A stretch of DNA of 34,681 nucleotides from JBBQER01 sp052148155 (GTDB lineage: Bacteria > Actinomycetota > Acidimicrobiia > IMCC26256 > PALSA-610). The position numbers and the translations under genes are program-made. The first letter of the stretch is position 1. The number at the start of each line of letters is the position of its first letter. Below, in pieces: positions 1 to 7,495 of the stretch. The notes below the pieces were generated by a model. It was not told where the DNA came from. It worked only from the letters and a program-made list of their open reading frames with translations, and searched no databases. Location: contig JBKQIY010000226.1 of NCBI GenBank assembly GCA_052148155.1, positions 1 to 34,681 of the forward strand, written 5' to 3'.

Positions 1-129
1 CGCTAGCGGGTCGCACCACCCGCGCCCCCACCTGCGTGGCCTGCTCGGCACGGGCTGTCGGTTGCGAGACTCGGACCTACGGGCCGACAGGTACGCCCGC
101 CGCGCTCGTTCTCCAAGGCGAAGTACGGG
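1..129. other. Left-edge stretch downstream of gcvP, no gene seen
   Basis: This is the sequence beyond the gcvP stop codon. The open frames that cross it have arginine- and serine-rich, low-complexity translations and no recognisable motif, so I see no gene here. It may contain the 3' untranslated region of gcvP, but I find no clear hairpin followed by a T-tract. Confidence 0.4.
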
Positions 130-2997
130 TTAGACGTCGCTCTCCATCGGCGGACAGGAGCAGAACACGTTGCGGTCGCCGTAGACGCTGTCGATACGAC
201 CGACCGGCGGCCAATATTTTCGCAGCCGCAGCGCCGCGGCAGGAAACGCGGCCAGTTCGCGCGAATACGGGCGCTTCCAGTCGTCACAGGTCACGTCGAA
301 CGCGGTGTGCGGCGCATGCACGAGCGGGTTGTCGTCGTTCGGCCAATCTCCCGCGCCCACCGCGTCGATCTCGGCCCGGATCGCGACCATGGCGTCGACG
401 AAACGGTCGAGCTCGACGCGATCTTCGGACTCTGTCGGTTCGATCATCAGCGTGCCGGCGACAGGAAACGACATCGTGGGTGCATGAAAGCCGTAGTCGA
501 TGAGCCGCTTGGCGACGTCGTCGACGCTTACTCCTGTCTGGTTCGTGATTGGGCGCAGGTCGATGATGCACTCGTGCGCGACGAGTCCGTGCGCGCCGGT
601 GTAGAGAACGGGATAGTGCGGGGCGAGCCGGCACGCGAGATAGTTCGCGTTGAGGATCGCGACGTAGGTGGCCTGGCGCAGACCGGCCGAGCCCATCATC
701 GCGATGTACGCCCATGAGATCGGCAAGATCCCGGCCGAACCCCATGGCGCTGCGCTGATCGTCACTCCCGTCTCCGGCCCCGCGTCCGGTTGCAGCGGAT
801 GGTTCGGTAGGAACGCCGCGAGGTGCGCGCGCACACCGATCGGTCCGACACCAGGACCGCCGCCGCCGTGTGGGATGCAGAAGGTCTTGTGCAGATTGAT
901 ATGTGAGACGTCGGCGCCGAATCGTCCGGGCCGGGCGACGCCGACGAGGGCGTTGAGGTTCGCGCCGTCGAGGTATACCTGACCGCCGTGGTCGTGCACA
1001 CGGCTGCAGATTTCACCGATGCGCTCTTCGAACACGCCGTGCGTCGACGGATACGTGACCATCAATGCTGCCAGCCGTTCGGCGTGCAACGCGATCTTGG
1101 CGTCGAGGTCGTCCACATCGACGTTGCCGTTGTCGTCGCACGCGATCACCGCGACGCGCATACCGGCCATCGCGGCCGATGCGGCGTTCGTTCCGTGCGC
1201 CGACGCCGGGATCAAACAGACGTCGCGTTCGGCTTCACCACGCGACGCGTGGTACCGCCGGATCGCGAGCAGGCCCGCGTACTCACCTTGGGAGCCCGCG
1301 TTCGGTTGCAATGACACAGCGTCGTAGCCGGTGATCTCAGCGAGCCATCGTTCGAGGTCGGAGATCAGCTCGCGGTATCCGCCGACCTGGTCGTTGGGAG
1401 CGAACGGATGGATACGCCCCCATTCGGGCCAGGTGATGGGTTCCATCTCGGCGGACGCGTTGAGCTTCATCGTGCACGAGCCGAGCGGGATCATCGTACG
1501 GTCGAGCGCGAGATCGCGGTCGGCGAGCCGACGGAGATAGCGCAGCATCTGGTGCTCGGATCGATAGGCCGAGAACACTGCATGGGTCAGGAAGGGCGAC
1601 CTTCGGTGCAGCTCGTCGGGGAGCGAGTCGACAAGCGCCGTGTCGGTGACCCCGACACCGAAGGCTTCGCACACCTGTGCGACGATTTCGTGCGTCGTGG
1701 TTTCGTCGAGCGAGATGCCGAGCGTGTCGCGGTCGATGACGCGCAGGTTGATGCGTCGGGATCTCGCCGCCGCCGCGATCTCGTCGGCGCGACCGGGCAC
1801 ACGGACGGCAATCGTGTCGAAGAAATGGTCGTACAGGACGTGCACCCCTCCCGCGCGCAGGCTCGCGGCCAGCGTGCAGGCCAACGCGTGGACGCGCGAC
1901 GCGATCGCGCGTAGGCCCGATGCTCCGTGATACGAAGCGTAGAGACCGGCGATCACGGCGAGCAGAACCTGGGCGGTGCAGATGTTGCTCGTCGCCTTCT
2001 CGCGACGGATGTGCTGCTCGCGGGTTTGGAGCGTGAGGCGATACGCCGGACGTCCTGCCGTGTCGATGGACACGCCGACCAGCCGACCCGGGAGTGTCCG
2101 TTTGAACTCGTCGCGTGTCGCGAAATACGCAGCGTGGGGGCCGCCGAATCCGAGGGGAACTCCGAACCGTTGCGAGGAGCCGACCACGACGTCGGCACCG
2201 ATGTCGCCGGGCGGGACAACCAACGTGAGGGCGAGCAGGTCAGCAGCGACCGCGACAAGAGCGCCCGAGGTGTGCGCCCGTGCGATCACCGCGGCTTGGT
2301 CGCGCACACGGCCACTCGCGCCGGGGTATTGCAACAGCATGCCGAAACAATCCGCGACGACGTGTTCGCCGTGCGGATCGGCGACGATCACGGTGATCCC
2401 CAACGGTTCGGCCCGGGTGCGTACGACCTCGATGGTCTGCGGAAGACAGTCGGCGTCGACGAGGAACACGTCGCCCTGATCGCCGTTGACCCGGTGCAGC
2501 AACGACATCGCTTCGGCCGCGGCGGTCGCCTCGTCGAGCATCGACGCGTTGGCGATCTCCATGCCGGTGAGGTCGGTGACCATCGTCTGGAAGTTCAGGA
2601 GCGCTTCGAGCCGACCCTGCGAGATTTCGGGCTGGTACGGCGTGTAGGCCGTGTACCAGGCCGGATTCTCGAGGACGTTGCGCAAGATCACGCCCGGGGT
2701 GATCGTGTCGAAGTATCCGAGTCCGATCAACGAAGTGAACACCTCGTTGCGCGCGCCCAGCACACGTAGCCTCGCCAATGCCTCCGATTCGGAAAGGCCA
2801 GGGTCGAGCGCGAGGGGAACGCGTTCGCGAATCGCAGCCGGAACGGCCGCGTCGATCAGCGCTTCGAGAGTCGGGTAGCCGAGCTGCGCGAGCATCGCCG
2901 ACTGTTCAGCTTCGCTGACGCCGATGTGGCGGTCGGCAAACGTGGCGCGAACGTCGTCGCGCTGGGTCTGGTCGTCAGGCAACAGGCTCACGCCCAT
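130..2997 (-). CDS. gcvP: Glycine dehydrogenase (aminomethyl-transferring), P-protein of the glycine cleavage system
   Basis: The P-protein decarboxylates glycine with pyridoxal phosphate and passes the aminomethyl group to the lipoyl arm of the H-protein. The product is 955 aa, the usual length of the one-chain P-protein, with both homologous halves present. The C-terminal half carries the PLP-lysine motif NLHKTFCIPHGGGGPG, with the lysine at residue 704. The glycine-rich stretch after it and the C-terminal FPVAGTLMIEPTESE block are also typical. I chose the start at 2997 (MGVSLLPDD) because longer versions run into the riboswitch. A GAGG-type ribosome binding site lies about 8 nt upstream. 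gcvT and gcvH are not in the window, so this appears to be a stand-alone gcvP controlled by its own glycine riboswitch. Family assignment is secure. Confidence 0.97.
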   Translation of the reverse strand: MGVSLLPDDQTQRDDVRATFADRHIGVSEAEQSAMLAQLGYPTLEALIDAAVPAAIRERVPLALDPGLSESEALARLRVLGARNEVFTSLIGLGYFDTITPGVILRNVLENPAWYTAYTPYQPEISQGRLEALLNFQTMVTDLTGMEIANASMLDEATAAAEAMSLLHRVNGDQGDVFLVDADCLPQTIEVVRTRAEPLGITVIVADPHGEHVVADCFGMLLQYPGASGRVRDQAAVIARAHTSGALVAVAADLLALTLVVPPGDIGADVVVGSSQRFGVPLGFGGPHAAYFATRDEFKRTLPGRLVGVSIDTAGRPAYRLTLQTREQHIRREKATSNICTAQVLLAVIAGLYASYHGASGLRAIASRVHALACTLAASLRAGGVHVLYDHFFDTIAVRVPGRADEIAAAARSRRINLRVIDRDTLGISLDETTTHEIVAQVCEAFGVGVTDTALVDSLPDELHRRSPFLTHAVFSAYRSEHQMLRYLRRLADRDLALDRTMIPLGSCTMKLNASAEMEPITWPEWGRIHPFAPNDQVGGYRELISDLERWLAEITGYDAVSLQPNAGSQGEYAGLLAIRRYHASRGEAERDVCLIPASAHGTNAASAAMAGMRVAVIACDDNGNVDVDDLDAKIALHAERLAALMVTYPSTHGVFEERIGEICSRVHDHGGQVYLDGANLNALVGVARPGRFGADVSHINLHKTFCIPHGGGGPGVGPIGVRAHLAAFLPNHPLQPDAGPETGVTISAAPWGSAGILPISWAYIAMMGSAGLRQATYVAILNANYLACRLAPHYPVLYTGAHGLVAHECIIDLRPITNQTGVSVDDVAKRLIDYGFHAPTMSFPVAGTLMIEPTESEDRVELDRFVDAMVAIRAEIDAVGAGDWPNDDNPLVHAPHTAFDVTCDDWKRPYSRELAAFPAAALRLRKYWPPVGRIDSVYGDRNVFCSCPPMESDV

Positions 2998-3030
2998 CGT
3001 CGCACCTCGTCGGTTCGGTCTGGCGGGTCG

Positions 3031-3054
3031 GTTCGGCCGCGCCGGCGGCCGAAC
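3031..3054 (-). promoter_or_regulatory. Perfect 10-bp hairpin between the glycine riboswitch and gcvP
   Basis: On the minus strand the arm GTTCGGCCGC, a CGGC loop and the arm GCGGCCGAAC form a perfect 10-bp stem. It begins directly after the 3' end of the second aptamer and lies about 34 nt before the gcvP ATG. It is placed where a riboswitch expression platform should be. No U-tract follows, so a classical intrinsic terminator is not supported. It may be an attenuator or a switching element; this role is inferred. Confidence 0.5.
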
Positions 3055-3282
3055 TCCCCCTCTGTCGCGGAACCTGAGAGATTCGCGAGGCTGGGGGTCC
3101 TTCCCGCTTGCTCGCTTTCCCCGTCGGTGAGATCCGCCGCGTCGCAAGACACGTCGGGCCTGCTCTCCAGAGGTGCCTCACTCCAGCGGTTCGGGTGCCT
3201 GAGAGTTTCCGGGGAGCGGTTGCTCCTTCGGCGCCCGGGGTGACGTGCGGGTTTGCACGCCCCGAGTCTCTCCCGCCAGAGG
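3055..3282 (-). promoter_or_regulatory. Tandem glycine riboswitch upstream of gcvP
   Basis: Read on the minus strand, the leader contains two consecutive glycine-aptamer cores. The first (about 3282-3187) has GGGAGAG, then GCCGAAGGAGCAA, then ACTCTCAGGCA. The second (about 3180-3055) has TGGAGAGC, then CACCGACGGGGAAAGC, then ATCTCTCAGGT and CGACAGAGGGGGA. These are the conserved blocks of the glycine riboswitch (RF00504), which usually activates glycine-cleavage genes when glycine is abundant. The short linker between the two units is typical of the tandem form. Exact helix boundaries were judged by eye. Confidence 0.93.
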
Positions 3283-3302
3283 TCGACAGCTTGTCAACGC
3301 TC

Positions 3303-3308
3303 ACGATA
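3303..3308 (-). promoter_or_regulatory. Putative -10 box for the gcvP riboswitch transcript
   Basis: TATCGT on the minus strand fits the actinobacterial TANNNT -10 consensus. It would start transcription about 15 nt before the first aptamer. No convincing -35 box is visible, so this is a weak call based mainly on position. Confidence 0.35.
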
Positions 3309-3458
3309 GCCCGAACCGGGCACCGCTCCGCCGACCCGGGCCAGGGGACCCGAACGTTTCCGTCACGAGTCGCCAGACCGGTACAGGCTGGTTCGCCGAG
3401 GTCCGGCGACGGGATCCGAGCATGTGGTCCCTTGACGGGTTGGATCTCGGTTCGTCGT

Positions 3459-6400
3459 TCATCGGGCAAGCGTGTACTTGAGCGTGGCGAGCTCGAACGG
3501 GTGCAGGTCGAGTTCCACGACGCCGTCGTCGCATCGCATCGCCTGAACGTCGCGCTCGAGCACGTCGACGCGCGTCGCGGACCCGACCGGCAGCGACGTC
3601 GAGAGGCGGACACGACCGCGGGTGCCCCAGGCCTCGCTGACCCGCACGACGACGGCATCGTCACGGTCAGCTTTTTTCACCGCCTCGACGGTCACGTTCG
3701 GACGGTCTACCCACACCACCGATGCGGTCGACGGTCCCCGACCGGGGTGTGACTCGTCGCGGGCGACTGGTACGGCCACGAGCGGCAGGTTGAATGCCTC
3801 GGCCTCGCCAACCACGCCGGCCGCACGCAGGTCGCCGGCATGTGGGAACAGCGCATACGAGAAGCGGTGCGGACCCCGGTCAGAGTCCGGATCGGGCCAG
3901 CCGGGCGCCCGGAGAAGTGACAGACGCATCACGTTGCCGTGGATGTCGTAGCCGTACTTGCAGTCGTTGAGCAACGCGACCCCGTAGCCCGGCTCGCTCA
4001 GGTCGGCCCATCGGTGCGCGCACACCTCGAAGCGCGCGACGTCCCAAGACGTATTGGTGTGCGTTGGCCGCTCAAGGTGACCGAACTGGATTTCGTAGGT
4101 CGCGCGGCTCGCGAGTACGTCAACCGGGAACGCGACCTTCAAGAACTTGTGACGCTCATGCCATTCGATCTCGGTGTCGAACTCGAGTCGCCTCGATCCG
4201 GCCGCCAGCCGCATCGTCTGCGTAATCGTGGACGTTCCGAACCGGCGCACGAACCGTACCGCGCCGCGCTGGGTGCCGCGCTCGACGACGGTGATCGACG
4301 CCACGTCGGTCAGGTCGACGCGTTGGTCGAGATAGTCGATGTCGACGTTCCACGCGTCGAATTCGCGCGGTTGGTCGTCGTGGAGCTGAAAGAGGTTGCC
4401 CCGCGTTCCGGGCGCGAGGACTTCGCGGTTGTGCTCCTTGTCGAAGATCGACGTCAGCAGACCGAAGTCATCCCACGTGACCTGCAGCAATTCGTTCTCG
4501 AGTAGCCGTTCCGAAACCGTCATCTGATTCGGGGCCGGTGGCCGCGGCGCGTCGAGGTCGATCGTGGCGTAGCCGCAGGCGGGCACTGTGACGGGAACGA
4601 GCACAGGACCGCGGTCGAGTTCCACTTCGATGAGCTCGCTGCGTTCGCGTGACGCGGCGTTGAAAACGACCAACGGGCGGGTCATGCCGGTCGGGTCGAC
4701 GTGTTCGACGATGGACCGTTGGGCGGCGCCAATCAGGTCGGCTGTGCGCTGCGCGATCTGGGCGTGGTCGCGCATGCAGTCCTCGTTCGCCCAATGGATG
4801 CTGGAGCCGGGGATGATGTCGTGAAACTGGTTGAGGAGCAGCAGCTTCCACGCCTCGTCGAGCGCATCCGCCGGATAGGTGCTCCACGCACCGTTCAGGG
4901 AGGCGGCGGCGGTCGACCACAGCTCGGCGGCGCGCAGGGCCTGCTCGTTGCGCCGGTTGGCGCGCTTGATCGGACCGTTCGTGGTGTAGGTCCCGCGGTG
5001 GTATTCGAGATAGAGCTCACCGACCCATACCGGCAGCTCGGCAGATTCGGCACGCACCGCCTCCCAGAACGACGCGACGGTCGCCAACTCGACGCGGGGC
5101 ACTCCGTCGAGGTCGGCCAGGCGACGTGCCGACTCGAGCATCGCCCGCGTCGGTCCGCCGCCTCCGTCGCCGTATCCGAACGGGTACAGCGAATGCTTCG
5201 AGACGGCGTGCTCCATGAATTGATGTTCGCCCTTGGTGAGCTCACCGACGCTCATGTCGCCGTTGTAGGTGTCCGCGGGCGGGAAGTGCGTGAGGATCCG
5301 TGTGCCGTCGATCCCTTCCCACCAGAAGGTGCTGTGCGGGAACCGGTTTGTGTCGTTCCACGACATCTTCTGGGTGAGAAACGCCGAGATGCCGGCTTCT
5401 TTGAGGATCTGTGGGAGCGCCGCCGAGTATCCGAACACGTCAGGGAGCCAGAGGTCGGTCGTTTCGATATCGAACTCGTCGAGGAAGAAGCGTTTGCCGT
5501 GCACGATCTGGCGTACCAGCGACTCGCCTGACGGGATGTTGCAGTCGGCCTCGACCCACATACTTCCGATTGGCTCGAAGCGACCGGCCTGCACCTGGTC
5601 GCGTAGACGCTCGTACAGCGGCGGGTAGTGGTCCTTCATCCACCGGTACTGCTGTGCTTGCGAAGCAGAAAAACGGTATTCGGGATAGTCCTGCATCAGT
5701 CGCAGCGCGTTGGCAAACGTCCGCGCGCATTTCCGCTTCGTCTCGCGGGTCGGCCACAGCCATGCAGAGTCGATGTGCGCGTGTCCGATCGCGCTCATGC
5801 GATGCGCGTCCGCGCCGGTCCGGTGCTCCAGCTCCTCCCGAAGCTCCGCGCGGGCGACCGAGACCGAACCGACGACGTCATCTTCTTCGATCACGTCGCA
5901 CGCCGAAGTAAGCGCGTGCAACACCTGTTCGGCACGCGGCCCGTCGTCTGCCAACGTGTCGAGGAGCTGGACAAGCACGAGCATGTCGAAATACAGGGCT
6001 TCGACCTCGCGCCGAACGATCGCGAGGTCCGCCAGGCCGAGCCGGTATATCGCCGGGCCGTCGACGTCGGGCATGAGCAGCGGCCACGGCGAGGTGCCCC
6101 ATGGCGGGATCGGGTTGGCGGCAGCTTCGATGCACAGCTCGATCGCCTCGCCGCCCTGCGCGGGTCGCGCCACGACGTATTCGCGGTGCCTGAAGTGCAG
6201 CCCCTGAAGCGGCTGGTCGCCGTCCCAGACGAGACCTTCGGCGGTGAATCCGACCATCCCCGCTCCGCCCAGGTCTACCAACGCCACGACCTCGGACCCG
6301 CGCCAGGCCACCGGAATCGACGCGCGCATCCGAAACCAGGTCGTGTCCCAGGCGCCACCCCACGCGTCGCCAACCGCGAACGGGACGTAGTCGCGGCCGC

Positions 6401-6545
6401 GCGCCTCCGACGGGCTGATCGGCTCACCGTGTACGTGGTGGGCGACGCTCACAAGCGGGATCCGTTCGCCGTAGATCGCCGGCCTCACCAGCCGCTTCAA
6501 CACCCTGTCGATCCGGTTTCGGACGCTGCGCCGATCGTCGATCAT
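3459..6545 (-). CDS. GH38 family alpha-mannosidase
   Basis: The product is 1028 aa and should hydrolyse terminal alpha-linked mannose with a zinc-dependent retaining mechanism. The glycoside hydrolase 38 signature GHAHIDSAWLWP is at residues 254-265, with zinc ligands expected at H257 and D259. The nucleophile motif WLPDVFGYS places the catalytic aspartate at D369. A further conserved block (YLEYHRGTYTTNGPIKR) follows near residue 510, and the C-terminal beta-sandwich part is complete. No signal peptide is visible, so it is probably cytosolic and may act on imported glycans. The ATG at 6545 follows a TAGTTT box by 6 nt, which suggests a leaderless transcript. No sugar transporter or regulator sits beside it. 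Confidence 0.93.
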   Translation of the reverse strand: MIDDRRSVRNRIDRVLKRLVRPAIYGERIPLVSVAHHVHGEPISPSEARGRDYVPFAVGDAWGGAWDTTWFRMRASIPVAWRGSEVVALVDLGGAGMVGFTAEGLVWDGDQPLQGLHFRHREYVVARPAQGGEAIELCIEAAANPIPPWGTSPWPLLMPDVDGPAIYRLGLADLAIVRREVEALYFDMLVLVQLLDTLADDGPRAEQVLHALTSACDVIEEDDVVGSVSVARAELREELEHRTGADAHRMSAIGHAHIDSAWLWPTRETKRKCARTFANALRLMQDYPEYRFSASQAQQYRWMKDHYPPLYERLRDQVQAGRFEPIGSMWVEADCNIPSGESLVRQIVHGKRFFLDEFDIETTDLWLPDVFGYSAALPQILKEAGISAFLTQKMSWNDTNRFPHSTFWWEGIDGTRILTHFPPADTYNGDMSVGELTKGEHQFMEHAVSKHSLYPFGYGDGGGGPTRAMLESARRLADLDGVPRVELATVASFWEAVRAESAELPVWVGELYLEYHRGTYTTNGPIKRANRRNEQALRAAELWSTAAASLNGAWSTYPADALDEAWKLLLLNQFHDIIPGSSIHWANEDCMRDHAQIAQRTADLIGAAQRSIVEHVDPTGMTRPLVVFNAASRERSELIEVELDRGPVLVPVTVPACGYATIDLDAPRPPAPNQMTVSERLLENELLQVTWDDFGLLTSIFDKEHNREVLAPGTRGNLFQLHDDQPREFDAWNVDIDYLDQRVDLTDVASITVVERGTQRGAVRFVRRFGTSTITQTMRLAAGSRRLEFDTEIEWHERHKFLKVAFPVDVLASRATYEIQFGHLERPTHTNTSWDVARFEVCAHRWADLSEPGYGVALLNDCKYGYDIHGNVMRLSLLRAPGWPDPDSDRGPHRFSYALFPHAGDLRAAGVVGEAEAFNLPLVAVPVARDESHPGRGPSTASVVWVDRPNVTVEAVKKADRDDAVVVRVSEAWGTRGRVRLSTSLPVGSATRVDVLERDVQAMRCDDGVVELDLHPFELATLKYTLAR

Positions 6546-6551
6546 CTCTCG

Positions 6552-6557
6552 AAACTA
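6552..6557 (-). promoter_or_regulatory. Putative leaderless -10 box for the alpha-mannosidase gene
   Basis: TAGTTT on the minus strand is followed by 6 nt and then the ATG. A start site at the normal distance from this box would fall on the start codon itself. No Shine-Dalgarno sequence is present. Confidence 0.45.
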
Positions 6558-6591
6558 CGCCAACCCCCCAGACGCGCGAAGCTGACGCCAT

Positions 6592-7431
6592 ATGAGCCCG
6601 ACCAAAGCCAACCGAGACCAGGACGCCAGCGCCGAGCCCGATACGACCGCAACGAACGCCGAAGACGACGCGGTTGAAGACGGGGCAGTTGAAGACGGGG
6701 CGGTTGAAGACGGCGCCGAACACCAGCCGGACGAAGAGCTCTCCGAGCAAGACGAACTGGATCTGAAGCGTCTCGACATTGCGCTCGTCACGCTCGGCGA
6801 CGAGTCGCTACGACGCGGCCTTGCCGGCCTCAACGAGAAGCAACGCCAGGAGCTGGCCACGCAGCTCAACCTGCCCCGGGCAACGGTGCACCTCGGCGAC
6901 GGGCTGGCCCCGTTGGTGCGGCGCAAGCTGCGCGGGCTTTCCATCGACCGTCAGCACGCGGTATCGACCGCGCTGACCCAACGCGCGAACGACGCGACGG
7001 TCGAACTGCTCGGCGACCGGAGCGAGGAACCCAGCCGCGCCGACCTCGACGAGGTGCTGCCCGCCGTGATCGGCGAGTACGGCATCGAGCTCGTCACACT
7101 GATGGTCGCGTCGTACGCGATCTCGGACGCTCCGGTACGCGAGGTCATGCGCGAGTTGTTGGAGACGGACGAGCGGTTCGCATTGCCCGACGTCGCGCCG
7201 GAGGACGAAGCGGCCGGCGTCGCCGACCTTCCGAGCTTCGGACTGGTCTCGCGTGTCACCGCACGCGTGGCCGACACCGATCCCGAACGCGTCGAGCTGC
7301 GCGAGCGCCGCAAGGTCGCCAAGGCCGAACGCCGCGCCGAGGCGGTACGCCAACGGGCCGCCCGGGCCGCGGCCCAGGCCAGTCGCCGCGAAGCCCTCCA
7401 CGCCTCGAAACGCCCGCCCGCCGAACGCTGA
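6592..7431 (+). CDS. Hypothetical protein with acidic repeat N-terminus and basic C-terminal tail
   Basis: I do not recognise this 279-aa protein. Residues 1-50 are strongly acidic and contain three copies of VEDGA encoded by 15-nt tandem repeats. The middle part (about 55-210) looks folded and mostly helical, with alternating charged and hydrophobic residues. The last 45 residues are rich in Arg and Ala and would form a basic helix or coiled coil. There is no signal peptide or membrane segment. Codon use and reading-frame integrity support a real gene. The charge layout recalls nucleic-acid-associated or scaffold proteins, but no function can be assigned. It is divergent from the mannosidase with only about 46 bp between the two starts. 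Confidence 0.75.
   Translation: MSPTKANRDQDASAEPDTTATNAEDDAVEDGAVEDGAVEDGAEHQPDEELSEQDELDLKRLDIALVTLGDESLRRGLAGLNEKQRQELATQLNLPRATVHLGDGLAPLVRRKLRGLSIDRQHAVSTALTQRANDATVELLGDRSEEPSRADLDEVLPAVIGEYGIELVTLMVASYAISDAPVREVMRELLETDERFALPDVAPEDEAAGVADLPSFGLVSRVTARVADTDPERVELRERRKVAKAERRAEAVRQRAARAAAQASRREALHASKRPPAER
6670..6714 (+). repeat. Three tandem 15-nt repeats inside the acidic N-terminal coding region
   Basis: Three consecutive copies of a 15-nt unit (GCGGTTGAAGACGGG, GCAGTTGAAGACGGG, GCGGTTGAAGACGGC) each encode A-V-E-D-G. The copies differ by one base each, so they look recent. Copy number may vary between strains through slippage without disrupting the frame. Confidence 0.9.
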
Positions 7432-7458
7432 CCCGCCCCCACCTCCCAGATGACAGAA

Positions 7459-7472
7459 TGAAACACGTTCTA
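7459..7472. promoter_or_regulatory. KstR-like operator upstream of the amidohydrolase gene
   Basis: The 14-nt sequence TGAAACACGTTCTA matches the pattern TNNAACNNGTTNNA at every fixed position. This is the motif bound by the TetR-family cholesterol-catabolism repressor KstR of Mycobacterium and Rhodococcus. It lies 23 bp before the start codon, just upstream of the GGGGAGG ribosome binding site, where binding would block transcription. Which regulator uses it here is not known. Confidence 0.5.
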
Positions 7473-7495
7473 TTTCGGTTCGGGGAGGTTGGCCG

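Noticed and set aside
165..178. A third AACACGTT core resembling the KstR-like sites
   Set aside because: It lies inside the 3' part of gcvP coding sequence and the outer T and A of the motif are absent.
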